Source: Micromonospora profundi (GTDB lineage Bacteria > Actinomycetota > Actinomycetes > Mycobacteriales > Micromonosporaceae). Taken from it: a stretch of 64,000 bases of DNA. Under the pieces are notes generated by a model, which ran no database searches, was not told the DNA's origin, and saw only the letters and a list, made by a program, of their open reading frames with translations. Positions 53,497-62,387 of this stretch are shown here, piece by piece (within the stretch, counting starts at the first letter, position 1; the number at the start of each line of letters is the position of its first letter). The DNA lies in NCBI RefSeq assembly GCF_011927785.1, contig NZ_JAATJK010000001.1, positions 1,240,001-1,304,000 of the forward strand, read 5' to 3'. The translations under genes were made by a program, and so were the position numbers.

Positions 53497-54909
53497 ATGA
53501 ACAGGCGTGACATTCTGCGGCGCAGCGCCGCGGCTGGCCTGCTGGCCACCCCCGCAGCCGGCCTGCTGGCCGGCTGCGCCACCGGCGGCGGCGACAAGGA
53601 CGATACCGAGACCTACAAGGGCACCAAGAGCGCCGACAACCCGCTCGGCGTCAAGGAGGACGCGCCACTCGAGGTCGTGATCTTCGGCGGCGGGTTCGGC
53701 GAGGAGTACGCCAAGGCCCACGAGGCCATGTACACCGAGAAGTACCCGAAAGCGAAGATCAAGCACTCCGCCACCCAGGAGATCAGCAAGACCCTCCAGC
53801 CGCGCTTCGTCGACGGCACCCCACCGGACGTGGTCAACAACTCCGGCGCCGGCCAGATCGACTTCAACGGCCTGGTCAGCCAGAACGCCATCGCCGACCT
53901 GGGCGAGCTGCTCGCCGCGCCGAGCCTCGACGTGCCCGGCAAGACCGTCAAGGACACCCTGCTGCCCGGCGCCGTCGAGGTCGGGTCGTACGACGGCAAG
54001 TTCCTCGTGCTCAACTACACCTACACCGCGTACGGCATCTGGTACTCCGACAAGCTGTTCACCGAACGCAAGTGGGAGTACGCCAAGACCTGGGACGACC
54101 ACATCGCCCTGTGCAAGCAGATCAAAGCCGCAGGCATCGCCCCCTGGACGTACGCCGGCCTGCACCCGCGCTACATGAGCTGGCCGGTGATCGCCACCGC
54201 CATCAAGCTCGGCGGCCCGTCGGTGGCGACAGCCATCGACAACCTGGAACCCAACGCCTGGAAGTCCGAGCCGATGAGGACCGCCGCCGACGCGTGGCAC
54301 CAGATCGTCAAGGACAAGTTCATCCTGGAGGGCTCGCCCGGCCTCGACCACAAGCAGTCCCAGACCGCCTGGTGCCAGGGCAAGGCCGCGTTCATCTCCT
54401 GCGGCTCCTGGCTGGAGAGCGAGCAGAAGGACGTCACCCCGGCCGGGTTCAACATGACCATCGCGCCGACCCCGAGCCTGGGCAGCGGCGACAAGCTGCC
54501 GTACGAGGCGATCCGCGGCACCGCCGGCGAGCCGTTCATGGTGCCCGCCAAGGCCCGCAACGTCGCCGGTGGCCTGGAGTACTTCCGGACCATGCTGTCC
54601 CGCAAGGGCGCACAGGACTTCACCAAGAAGGTCGCCAGCCTCACCGTCGTTGCCGGCGCCACCGAGGGCGTGGAGCTGCCGTACGGGCTGACGAGCGTGG
54701 TCAAGGCGCTCGACGCGTCCGGCGCCAACGGCTTCAACTGGGTCTACAACAACTACTACCGCAAGTTGGAGCGCAACCTCGTCGACGCCGCGTGCGGCGA
54801 GTTCTTCAGCGGCCGGATCGGCCCGGCGGAGTTCCTCGAACAGTGCCAGAAGGGTGCCGACTCCATCGCCCAGGACAGCTCGATCAAGAAGTACAAGCGA
54901 GCGGCCTGA
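53497..54909 (+). CDS. ngcE: Amino-sugar ABC transporter substrate-binding lipoprotein (NgcE-like), copy 1
   Basis: 470 residues from an ATG with GAGGAG. A twin-arginine-type lipoprotein signal (RRDILRRSAAAGLL) with lipobox LAGC and lipidated Cys27. Family 1 extracellular sugar-binding fold (NgcE type, N-acetylglucosamine/chitobiose importers of Streptomyces): DAPLEVVIFGGGFGE, NNSGAGQIDF, YTAYGIWYSDKLF, KTWDD and FISCGSWLESEQ. Two permease genes follow. It is clearly paralogous to the second binding protein at 60024, including GTKSADNPLGVKEDAP. There is no ATPase gene here; such importers use a shared ATPase (MsiK) encoded elsewhere. The ligand could be GlcNAc, chitobiose or a related amino sugar. 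Confidence 0.88.
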   Translation: MNRRDILRRSAAAGLLATPAAGLLAGCATGGGDKDDTETYKGTKSADNPLGVKEDAPLEVVIFGGGFGEEYAKAHEAMYTEKYPKAKIKHSATQEISKTLQPRFVDGTPPDVVNNSGAGQIDFNGLVSQNAIADLGELLAAPSLDVPGKTVKDTLLPGAVEVGSYDGKFLVLNYTYTAYGIWYSDKLFTERKWEYAKTWDDHIALCKQIKAAGIAPWTYAGLHPRYMSWPVIATAIKLGGPSVATAIDNLEPNAWKSEPMRTAADAWHQIVKDKFILEGSPGLDHKQSQTAWCQGKAAFISCGSWLESEQKDVTPAGFNMTIAPTPSLGSGDKLPYEAIRGTAGEPFMVPAKARNVAGGLEYFRTMLSRKGAQDFTKKVASLTVVAGATEGVELPYGLTSVVKALDASGANGFNWVYNNYYRKLERNLVDAACGEFFSGRIGPAEFLEQCQKGADSIAQDSSIKKYKRAA

Positions 54910-54969
54910 ACAGCCCGGCCGGCGGGGGCGCGCCAGCCCTCGCCGGCCGCACCCCGGGAGAGGTCCACA

Positions 54970-55878
54970 GTGAAACATGGCAAGTGGCCGCTGATCGTCA
55001 CCTTCCTGGTGCCGCCGGTGCTGCTCTACGTCGTCTTCGTCGTCTCGCCGTACCTTCAGGCTTTCCAGATCTCCACCACCGACTGGCTCGGCTACTCGGC
55101 CGACGCCAACCCGGTCGGTCTGGCGAACTTCAAGGCCCTGTGGCACGACGACTACGTCTGGAACGCGCTGAAGAACAACGCGATCCTGCTGGCCCTGGTG
55201 CCCGTGCTGACAATCGTGCTCGGGCTCTTCTTCGCCACGATGCTCGCCCTTGGTGGCCGCAAGGGCCGCGCCGGCGTGACGGGTGTACGAGGCGGCGCGC
55301 TGTACCGCACTGTGTACTTCTTCCCGCAGGTGCTCTCCGTGGTCATCATCGCGCTGCTGTGGAAGGAGGTCTACCACCCCAACAAGGGCCTGCTCACGGC
55401 TTCCCTGCACGGGCTCGGCCTGCCCGCTCCCACCTGGCTCGGTGACCCGGCCACCGCCTTCTGGTGCGTGCTGGCGGTGATGGTGTGGAGCAACGTCGGC
55501 TTCTACGTCGTGCTGTTCGGCGCCGCGATGTCGGCGGTGCCCAAGGAGATCTACGAGGCGGTGCTGCTCGACGGCGCGTCCCGGTTCACGACGCTGCGCC
55601 GGGTCACCCTGCCCCTGCTCTGGGACACCGTGCAGGTCGCCTGGGTCTACCTGGCGATCTTCGCCCTGGACGGGTTCATCCTCGTACAGCTGATGACGAA
55701 CGGCGGGCCGAACTTCTCCACCGACGTGATCGGCGTGCGGATGTACGACACCGCGTTCGGCAGCGAGACCAAGTTCGGCTACGCCTCGGCGATCGGCGTG
55801 GTGATGTTCTTCCTGACCCTCTCGGTGGCGGTGCTGTCGCTGCGGGTCGGCCGGCGCGATCGGATCGAGTACTCGTGA
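54970..55878 (+). CDS. ngcF: Sugar ABC transporter permease (NgcF-like), copy 1
   Basis: 302 residues from a GTG at 54970 with GGGAGAGG upstream. Six transmembrane helices in the MalF-type arrangement; the EAA loop EIYEAVLLDGASRFTTLRRVTLP (about 195-215) contacts the shared ATPase. It follows the binding-protein gene by 60 bp and overlaps the next permease gene by four bases. KHGKWPLIVTFLVPPVLLYVVF is the first helix. Closely similar to the second NgcF-like protein at 61479. Confidence 0.92.
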   Translation: MKHGKWPLIVTFLVPPVLLYVVFVVSPYLQAFQISTTDWLGYSADANPVGLANFKALWHDDYVWNALKNNAILLALVPVLTIVLGLFFATMLALGGRKGRAGVTGVRGGALYRTVYFFPQVLSVVIIALLWKEVYHPNKGLLTASLHGLGLPAPTWLGDPATAFWCVLAVMVWSNVGFYVVLFGAAMSAVPKEIYEAVLLDGASRFTTLRRVTLPLLWDTVQVAWVYLAIFALDGFILVQLMTNGGPNFSTDVIGVRMYDTAFGSETKFGYASAIGVVMFFLTLSVAVLSLRVGRRDRIEYS

Positions 55879-56774
55879 CCACTCTGGATCAGCCCACCGT
55901 CTCCACGCCGACGCCGACCACCGGGCGGGACCGCCCGGTGCGGCGGGAACTCGGCATCGCCAACACCCTCTCGCACGGCTTCCTGCTGCTCTGGGGTCTG
56001 CTCACAGTCCTGCCGCTGCTGTGGATGTTCCTCAGCTCGTTCAAGAGCAACGGCGAGATCCTCGCCGACCCGTGGGGGCTGCCCGGGGCGCTGCACTGGG
56101 ACAACTGGGCGCGGGCCTGGACGGGCGCGCACATCGGCAGGTACTTCCTCAACAGCCTCGTCGTGGTCGCCGGCTCGGTCAGCCTGACCATGCTGACCGG
56201 CGCCACCGCCGCGTACGTCTTCGCCCGGTACGAGTTCCGCGGCCGGCAGTTCGTCTACTACCTGTTCGTGGGCGGGCTGATGTTTCCGGTGTTCCTCGCC
56301 CTGGTGCCGCTGTTCTTCGTGGTCCGCAATGCCGGGCTGTTCGGCACCTGGACCGGCCTGATCCTCGTGTACTCGGCGTACTCACTGCCGTTCACCGTGT
56401 TCTTCCTTACGGCGTTCTTCCGGACCCTGCCCACCTCGGTGGCGGAGGCCGCCATGGTCGACGGCTGCGGCCACTTCCGGCTCTTCTTCCGGGTGATGCT
56501 GCCGATGGCGCGTCCGGGATTGATCAGTGTGGCGATCTTCAACTTCCTCAGCCACTGGAACCAGTTCCTGTTGCCGCAGGTGCTGATGCAGGGCGACGAG
56601 TCGAAGTGGGTGCTCGCGCAGGGGCTGTTCGCGCTGTCGGTCAGCCAGGGCTACGCCGGCGACTACGCGCGGCTCTTCGCCGGGTTGAGCATCGCGGTGC
56701 TGCCGGTGCTCGCCGTCTACGTGGCCTTCCAACGCCAGGTTCAAGCCGGCCTCACCGCAGGCCAACTCAAGTAG
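55875..56774 (+). CDS. ngcG: Sugar ABC transporter permease (NgcG-like), copy 1
   Basis: 299 residues; the GTG start overlaps the upstream stop (GTGA), so translation is coupled. MalG-type permease with six helices and the EAA loop VAEAAMVDGCGHFRLFFRVMLPMARPG (about 195-220). Hydrophilic N-terminus of about 35 residues. It completes the first importer, which lacks an ATPase gene. Its paralogue is at 62387. Confidence 0.92.
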   Translation: MTTLDQPTVSTPTPTTGRDRPVRRELGIANTLSHGFLLLWGLLTVLPLLWMFLSSFKSNGEILADPWGLPGALHWDNWARAWTGAHIGRYFLNSLVVVAGSVSLTMLTGATAAYVFARYEFRGRQFVYYLFVGGLMFPVFLALVPLFFVVRNAGLFGTWTGLILVYSAYSLPFTVFFLTAFFRTLPTSVAEAAMVDGCGHFRLFFRVMLPMARPGLISVAIFNFLSHWNQFLLPQVLMQGDESKWVLAQGLFALSVSQGYAGDYARLFAGLSIAVLPVLAVYVAFQRQVQAGLTAGQLK

Positions 56775-57108
56775 CCCGACCCGCCCGGCTGCTCGCTGCC
56801 CGTCACCGCTGCCCGGCTGCTCGCTGCTCGCTGTTCGCTGCCGCTGTCCGGCGCTCGGTGCCTGCTGCCCTGTCCACTGCCGACCGATCCCAATCACCGC
56901 CCGATCGCGGTGCGCACGGCAGTCGGCGGGCCTGCCTTCTCTTCCCAAGATCCGCGCGCTTTCGGTGAAGTTGCTGCCTCGCGACGCGGTGAGGCAGCAA
57001 CTTCGCCGAAGTTGCGCGGATCTTGGGGACACGCAGGGGCAGGGGGCGGCGCAGGGCGTCGGCGGGCGGGGGAGGCGCAGGGCGGAGGCGCGGGGTGGCG
57101 GCGGGCGG
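56775..57108. other. Intergenic region between convergent ngcG1 and the kinase, with a long hairpin
   Basis: Nearest ngcG1 it contains tandem GCCCGGCTGCTCGCTG-like repeats (two copies near 56785-56830 and degenerate GCTCGCTG units after them). The rest is taken by the 84-nt hairpin at 56944-57027 and a G-rich tract. No gene is seen. Confidence 0.6.
56944..57027. repeat. 84-nt intergenic hairpin with 37-nt arms
   Basis: Outer arms CCCAAGATCCGCGC (56944-56957) and its complement (57014-57027), inner arms TTCGGTGAAGTTGCTGCCTC (56961-56980) and 56991-57010 with one G-T wobble; a 3-nt bulge on each side and a 10-nt loop. It lies between convergent genes and is the longest palindrome in the window. 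Confidence 0.85.
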
Positions 57109-58095
57109 TCAGGGGATCGGGAAGAGGCGGGCGTGCAGGGCGGCCGGGTCGGTCACTTCGGCCAGGTCGCGGGCGGCCAGCCACGCCGCCGCGGCGGCGC
57201 CGTCGCCGGCGGTGCGTAGCGGCGCGTCCGGCCAACGTCGAGCGACCTCGGCGCGGACGGCCGTGCCGAGCGGGGTGTCCCCGGTGAGCAGACCGCCGCC
57301 GAGCACGACGGGTGTCGTGGCCCCGGCCGGGCGGATCCGTCCGACGCTGGCCGCCAGGTGCGCGGCGGCCTCGGCGATCAGTGCGTTCGCCACGGGCTCG
57401 CCAGCGGTGGCGGCGGTGACGACAAGCGGGGCGAGTCGGGCCAGCTCGACGGGGGGTCGTCGGGTGACGGCCTGGATGGTGGCGTCCACTGTGTCCCGTG
57501 GGCGGGCGGCGATGTCGGCGCTGCCCATCAGTTCGATGAGCACCGCTGTGGTCAGCTCACCGGGGGTACGGCCGGTGTCCAGGTCGGCGAGGAGCCGGCG
57601 GACGGCTTCGCGGCCGAGCCAGAAGCCCGATCCTGCGTCGCCGAGCAGCCAGCCGTGGCCGTCGGCGACGCGGTCCAGCCGCAGGTCGCGGACCTGGGCG
57701 GTGATGGCCCCGGTGCCGGCGATGAGCACCGTTCCGTCGGGGTCGGCGGTGCCGGAGGCGTACGCGACGAGGGCGTCGCCGTGCACGGCGTACGGGCAGC
57801 GGAGGCCTGCGTCGTGCCAGGCCCTGTCGAAGGCGGCCCGGCCGGCGGGGTCGGCGTGCAGGCGGGCGGCTCCGGCGAGCCCGATGGTGCCGGCGGCGAC
57901 CCGGGCCGGGTCGGTGCCGGCGAGCGCCCCGCGTAGCGCGGTCAGCAGTTCGGTGGCGGCCTGTTCGGCACCGTGGCTTGTGGGGTTTCCACCGCCGGCG
58001 CGGCCGGTGCCGAGGCGTTCACCGGTGAGGGTCAGGGCGGTCGCCCGGGTGGACGTACCGCCGATGTCGAGCCCGATCACGACGGTGTCGGACAT
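57109..58095 (-). CDS. BadF/BadG/BcrA/BcrD-type N-acetylglucosamine kinase
   Basis: 328 residues from the ATG at 58095 with AAGGAGG eight bases upstream. Actin-fold ATPase: the phosphate-1 loop GLDIGGTSTRA, phosphate-2 near DGTVLIAGTGA, and adenosine loop VVLGGGLLTG. The GWLLGDAGSGFWLGREAVRR stretch with a conserved Gly/Asp identifies the BadF/BadG family that includes eukaryotic and bacterial GlcNAc kinases. It phosphorylates GlcNAc or a related amino sugar, most likely after its import by the two neighbouring NgcEFG systems. It is divergent from the RpiR gene, which suggests shared regulation. Confidence 0.85.
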   Translation of the reverse strand: MSDTVVIGLDIGGTSTRATALTLTGERLGTGRAGGGNPTSHGAEQAATELLTALRGALAGTDPARVAAGTIGLAGAARLHADPAGRAAFDRAWHDAGLRCPYAVHGDALVAYASGTADPDGTVLIAGTGAITAQVRDLRLDRVADGHGWLLGDAGSGFWLGREAVRRLLADLDTGRTPGELTTAVLIELMGSADIAARPRDTVDATIQAVTRRPPVELARLAPLVVTAATAGEPVANALIAEAAAHLAASVGRIRPAGATTPVVLGGGLLTGDTPLGTAVRAEVARRWPDAPLRTAGDGAAAAAWLAARDLAEVTDPAALHARLFPIP

Positions 58096-58192
58096 CGGCA
58101 CGGCCTCCTTGCGTTGCGCGGTGTCGGGGCCTGTTCATGCTGGTCGGCGCCGTCGCCCGGGGCAAGACCCGGCGAGTGCGCCAGGTAACAGT

Positions 58193-58287
58193 TTGAAAAC
58201 TTCGCCCACGGTCTTGACACAGAGGGCCCTTCAGTAAGAACTTTTACCACTAACAGTTAACAGTCTTTTCGAAAAGGTGAGGCGTCG
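58193..58287. promoter_or_regulatory. Divergent regulatory region between the kinase and rpiR genes
   Basis: TTGACA (58214-58219) is a consensus -35 element for rpiR, with TAAGAA (58235-58240) as the nearest -10 candidate. Downstream, CTTTTCGAAAAG (58264-58275) is a 12-bp perfect palindrome 13 bp before the ATG, and AGTAAGAACTTTTACCACT forms a looser repeat. This is markedly A+T-rich compared with the neighbourhood and is a likely RpiR binding site. Confidence 0.55.
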
Positions 58288-59250
58288 ATGAGTGAACACG
58301 AGGTGGACACCACCGCGGGGACCGCGGTGGTCGATGCCGACGTGTTCGACAGGCGCGGCACGCTCGGGTCCGCCTCGGACGGGGTGCTGGCCCGGGTCCG
58401 CAGCGGCCTCGGCGAGCTGACCGGCGCGCTGCGCCGTGTCGCCGAGCACGTGCTGAGCGACCCGGAGGCTGCCGCCCGATCCACGATCGTGGAGCTCGCC
58501 GAGCGCAGCGGCACCTCGCCGGCCACCATCACCCGCTTCTGCCGGGCAATGGGCTTCGAGGGCTACGCGGACTTGCGACTCGGCATCGCCTCCGAAACCG
58601 GCCGGGCCCGCTCCGCCGGTTGGACCGTCGACATCGGCCGGGAGATCCAGCCGGGCGACCCCCTCGCGCGGGTCCTCGACCAGATCATGGCCGCCGACAC
58701 CCGGGCCATGCACGACACCGCCGCGCTGCTCGACCTCGTCGAGGTGGAACGGGCGGCGGTGGCGATCGCCGGCGCCAACCGGGTGAACATCTTCGGCGCC
58801 AGCGGCAGCGCGCTGGTCGGCGAGGAGATGCAGTTCAGCCTGCACCGCATCGGCGTGGCCGCGTGGGCCTGGAACGACGTGCACGAGGGCCTGGCAAGCG
58901 CGGCGCTGCTGCGTACCGGCGACGTGGCGCTGGGCATCTCCCACACCGGGCAGACGCGGGAGACCATCGAGATGCTGGCCGAGGCCGGCAGCCGGGGCGC
59001 CACCACCCTCGCCCTCACCGGCTTCCCCCGCTCACCACTTGCCGAACTGGCCGACATCGTGCTGCTCACCGCCAGCCAGGCCACCACCTTCCGGCCGGAC
59101 GCGCTCTCCGCCCGCCACCCCCAGTTGGTGGTGCTCGACCTGCTCTACATCGCCGTTGCCCAGCGCACCCACGACCGCGCCCACGCGGCCTTCCGGCGTA
59201 CCGCGCAGGCCGTCGACGGGCACAAGGCCGCGAAGGGAGCCACTTCATGA
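58288..59250 (+). CDS. RpiR/MurR-family regulator with SIS domain
   Basis: 320 residues from the ATG at 58288 after AAAAGGTGAGG. An N-terminal helix-turn-helix of the RpiR family (about 30-105: STIVELAERSGTSPATITRFCRAMGF) and a C-terminal SIS domain (about 130-285: NRVNIFGASGSALVGEEM, LGISHTGQTRETIEMLAEA) that binds a sugar phosphate. It likely senses an amino-sugar 6-phosphate and controls the flanking kinase and transporter genes; direction of control is unknown. The stop overlaps the start of the next gene by four bases, so the two are co-translated. Confidence 0.92.
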   Translation: MSEHEVDTTAGTAVVDADVFDRRGTLGSASDGVLARVRSGLGELTGALRRVAEHVLSDPEAAARSTIVELAERSGTSPATITRFCRAMGFEGYADLRLGIASETGRARSAGWTVDIGREIQPGDPLARVLDQIMAADTRAMHDTAALLDLVEVERAAVAIAGANRVNIFGASGSALVGEEMQFSLHRIGVAAWAWNDVHEGLASAALLRTGDVALGISHTGQTRETIEMLAEAGSRGATTLALTGFPRSPLAELADIVLLTASQATTFRPDALSARHPQLVVLDLLYIAVAQRTHDRAHAAFRRTAQAVDGHKAAKGATS

Positions 59251-59996
59251 TCAGTGCCCAGGGGTACGCGGACGCGGTCCGCCCGGTGCTCGACAGGCTG
59301 CTCGACTCCGAGGCGGACGGGATCACCCGGGCCGCCGACCTGATCGCCGACAGCCTGCGCGCCGGTGGTGTGCTCCAGGCGTTCGGTGCCGGGCACTCCG
59401 AGGGGTTCGCCGCCGAACTGGTCGCCCGGGCCGGCGGGCTGGTCCCCACCAACCGACTCTCGGTACGGGACCTGGTGGTGCACGGCGACGCCCCGCGCGA
59501 CGTGCTCGCCGACCCCAAGCTGGAGCGCGACCCCTGCATCGCCCACCAGATCTACGACCTCGCGGCACCTCAGCCGCGTGACGTGTTCGTGGTGGCGTCC
59601 CAGTCCGGCATCAACGGCTCGGTCGTCGAGCTGGCCGCGCTGGTCACCGAGCGCGGTCACCCGTTGATCGCAGTCACCTCCGTCGAGCACACCGCACGGG
59701 TCGCCCCACGGCACCCGTCCGGTCACCGACTCGCCGACCTCGCCGACGTCGTACTGGACAACGGCGCGCCGTACGGCGATGCACTGCTGCCGCTCGAGGG
59801 CGGCGGCGCGGTCTGTGCGGTCTCCTCGGTCACCACGGCGCTGCTGGCGCAGCTGCTGACCGCGGAGGTCGTACGACGGTTCCACCAGGCCGGGGAGGTA
59901 CCCCCTATCTACCTCTCCGCCAACGTCCCCGGTGGGGACGAGCACAACCTCGCCCTCGAGTCGCGGTACGCCGGGCGTCTCCGGCGCACCGCCTGA
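59247..59996 (+). CDS. SIS-domain sugar-phosphate protein
   Basis: 249 residues, starting inside the rpiR stop (ATGA). A double SIS-like fold: GGVLQAFGAGHSEGFAAELVARAGG in the N-terminal half, DVFVVASQSGINGSVVELAALVTERGHPLIAVTS in the second. It belongs to the UPF0309/YbbI-like group of sugar isomerase-domain proteins, not MurQ proper (no MurQ GT(S)GR-type etherase motif). A Streptomyces relative has been described as acting on GlcNAc 6-phosphate (NagS); I recall this but cannot check it. It is 27 bp upstream of the second binding-protein gene, in one operon. Confidence 0.85.
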   Translation: MISAQGYADAVRPVLDRLLDSEADGITRAADLIADSLRAGGVLQAFGAGHSEGFAAELVARAGGLVPTNRLSVRDLVVHGDAPRDVLADPKLERDPCIAHQIYDLAAPQPRDVFVVASQSGINGSVVELAALVTERGHPLIAVTSVEHTARVAPRHPSGHRLADLADVVLDNGAPYGDALLPLEGGGAVCAVSSVTTALLAQLLTAEVVRRFHQAGEVPPIYLSANVPGGDEHNLALESRYAGRLRRTA

Positions 59997-60023
59997 CCCG
60001 AAATTCCACAAGGAGAGACGACG

Positions 60024-61460
60024 ATGTCGATTACCCCCGAGCACCCGGCAGCACTCGACCGTCGCACTGTGCTGCGTCGCGCCGCCGCCGTGGGCATGCT
60101 CGCCACTCCGGCCATCGGCCTGCTCAGCGCCTGCGCCACAAGCGGCGGCGACGAGAAGAACGAGCAGGCCGCCGAGGGCACCAAGAGCGCCACCAACCCG
60201 CTGGGCGTCAAGGAGGACGCCCCGATCGAGGTGATCATCTTCAACGGTGGGTACGGCGAGAAGTACGCCACCGACGTGCACGAGCCGCTGTACAAGAAGG
60301 CGTTCCCCAAGGCGGAGGTCAAGCACCAGGCCACGCAGGCCGTCTCCACTGTGCTCCAGCCGCGCTTCGCGTCCGGCAACCCGCCGGAGTTCGTGAACAA
60401 CTCGGGCGAGAAGCTGATGGACTTCGGCGCGCTTGTCGCCGACGGCCAGCTCCAGGACCTCACCGAGCTGTGGGACGCCCCGTCGGTCGACGATCCGGCC
60501 AAGAAGGTCCGCGACACGGTGGTGCCCGGCACCGTCGAGGCGGGCTCGTTCAACGGCAAGCCGTACGTCCTGTACTACGTCTCCACCGTCTTCGGCATCT
60601 GGTACTCCGGCAAGCTCTTCAAGGACAACGGCTGGACGCCGGCCAAGACCTGGGACGACTTCATCGCCCTGCTCACCGCCATCAAGTCCAAGGGCATCAC
60701 GCCCTACGGGTACGCCGGGTCGAACGCGGCCTACTACCAGTGGAACGTGATCCTCACCCAGGCCGCCAAGATCGGCGGTACGGACGTACTCAAGAACATC
60801 GACAACCTGGAGGACGGCGCCTGGAAGCAGGACGCCGTCAAGCAGGCCGCCGCCGCGTGGGCCGAGGTCGGCGCGAAGTTCAGCGACAAGAGCTTCGAGG
60901 GGCTCAAGCACACCGACGTGCAGCTGCGGCAGAACCAGTACAAGGTTGCCCTGTACCCCAGCGGTGACTGGCTGGAGGGCGAGCAGAAGCAGGACACCCC
61001 GCCCGGCTTCGACTACCAGCTCATGCCGGTGCCGAGCCTGACCGCGTCGGACAAGATGCCGGCCACCGCCCTGCGGGCCACCGCAGGCGAAGGCTACTTC
61101 GTCTCGGCGAAGAGCAAGAACCCCAAGGGCGGCCTGGAGTACATGCGCCAGATGCTGTCCACTGCGGGCGCGAAGGGCTTCACCGAGGTGGTAAAGGCTC
61201 CGACGGTTGTCACCGCCGGCTCGGAGGGCTTCGCCTTCCCGCCCGGTGTGGCCAGCTCGCAGGCCGCGCTCAAGGCGGCCGGTCAGGACGTGTTCAACCT
61301 GTACTTCGACGGCTGGTACAAGGAGCTCGACACGGAGGCGCGGACCGCCACCAACGAGCTGATGTTCGGCCGGATCAACGCCGACGCCTTCGTGGAGCGC
61401 ATCCAGAAGAAGGCCGACGCGATCAAGAAGGACAGCTCCGTCGCCAAGTTCAAGCGCTGA
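60024..61460 (+). CDS. ngcE: Amino-sugar ABC transporter substrate-binding lipoprotein (NgcE-like), copy 2
   Basis: 478 residues from an ATG with AAGGAGAG. A twin-arginine lipoprotein signal (DRRTVLRRAAAVGML) with lipobox LSAC, lipidated Cys37. Family 1 sugar-binding fold closely related to copy 1 (53497): shared GTKSATNPLGVKEDAP, EVIIFNGGYGE, KTWDDFIALL and GDWLEGEQK blocks. Ligand-contact regions differ (for instance YYVSTVFGIWYSG here and YTYTAYGIWYSD there), so specificities may differ. It is 27 bp after the SIS-protein gene and 18 bp before its permeases, all one operon with rpiR. Confidence 0.9.
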   Translation: MSITPEHPAALDRRTVLRRAAAVGMLATPAIGLLSACATSGGDEKNEQAAEGTKSATNPLGVKEDAPIEVIIFNGGYGEKYATDVHEPLYKKAFPKAEVKHQATQAVSTVLQPRFASGNPPEFVNNSGEKLMDFGALVADGQLQDLTELWDAPSVDDPAKKVRDTVVPGTVEAGSFNGKPYVLYYVSTVFGIWYSGKLFKDNGWTPAKTWDDFIALLTAIKSKGITPYGYAGSNAAYYQWNVILTQAAKIGGTDVLKNIDNLEDGAWKQDAVKQAAAAWAEVGAKFSDKSFEGLKHTDVQLRQNQYKVALYPSGDWLEGEQKQDTPPGFDYQLMPVPSLTASDKMPATALRATAGEGYFVSAKSKNPKGGLEYMRQMLSTAGAKGFTEVVKAPTVVTAGSEGFAFPPGVASSQAALKAAGQDVFNLYFDGWYKELDTEARTATNELMFGRINADAFVERIQKKADAIKKDSSVAKFKR

Positions 61461-61478
61461 TCGATCGGAGCTAGGGTC

Positions 61479-62387
61479 ATGCGGCACGGCAAGTATCCAT
61501 TCGTGATCGGGTTCCTGTTCGCCCCGGTCACGCTGTACGTGGTCTTCGTCATCGCGCCGTACGCGCAGGCGTTCCAGATCTCGATGACCAACTGGCGGGG
61601 GCTGTCGGCCCCGCAGTGGGTGGGCTTCGACAACTATCGGAGGCTGCTCGACGACGGCAGCTTCCTGAAGGCGGTCCAACACCACGGCGTACTGCTGCTT
61701 GCCCTGCCGCTGATCACCATCGCCATCGCGCTGTTCTTCTCCTTCCTGCTCAACGTGGGTGGCAGGAGCAGTGGCGGCCAACGCCAGGGGGTCTGGGGGT
61801 CGAAGTTCTACCGGGTGGTGTTCTTCTTCCCCCAGGTCCTGGCGGTGGCCATCATCGCGGTGCTGTTCCAGATGGTGTACCGGCCCAACGAGTCCGGCCT
61901 GATCAACGGCGTACTCATGAAGTTCGGCATGGAACCGATCCTGTTCCTGGTCCAGCCGAACCTGGCCCTCTGGTCGATCATCGCGGTGCTGGTGTGGCAG
62001 GCAGTCGGCTTCTACGTGGTGCTCTTCTCGGCCGGGATGGCCTCCATCCCGGGCGAGATCTACGAAGCCGCCGAGATGGACGGCGCGACAAAGGTGACGC
62101 TGTTCTTCCGGGTCACCCTGCCGCTGCTCTGGGACACCCTCCAGGTGGCCTGGGTCTACCTGGGCATCGCGGCGTTCGACGCGTTCGCCATCGTCGCAGT
62201 GCTCTCGGTGGACAGCGGCGGCCCGGACGGCGCCACCACCGTCCTGGCCATGGAGATCTACCGCAACGCGTTCGTCTACTCGAAGTACGGCTACGCCTCC
62301 GCCATGGGCGTGGCGCTGTTCTTCCTCACCATCACGTTCGCGGCGCTGACGCTGCGGCTCACCAAGCGGGAAAGCGTGGAGTACTGA
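61479..62387 (+). CDS. ngcF: Sugar ABC transporter permease (NgcF-like), copy 2
   Basis: 302 residues from the ATG at 61479 with GGAGCTAGGG upstream. MalF-type permease with six helices and the EAA loop EIYEAAEMDGATKVTLFFRVTLP (about 198-218). N-terminal RHGKYPFVIGFLFAPVTLYVVF matches that of copy 1. Its stop overlaps the next start by one base (TGATG). Neither importer has an ATPase gene beside it. Confidence 0.92.
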   Translation: MRHGKYPFVIGFLFAPVTLYVVFVIAPYAQAFQISMTNWRGLSAPQWVGFDNYRRLLDDGSFLKAVQHHGVLLLALPLITIAIALFFSFLLNVGGRSSGGQRQGVWGSKFYRVVFFFPQVLAVAIIAVLFQMVYRPNESGLINGVLMKFGMEPILFLVQPNLALWSIIAVLVWQAVGFYVVLFSAGMASIPGEIYEAAEMDGATKVTLFFRVTLPLLWDTLQVAWVYLGIAAFDAFAIVAVLSVDSGGPDGATTVLAMEIYRNAFVYSKYGYASAMGVALFFLTITFAALTLRLTKRESVEY

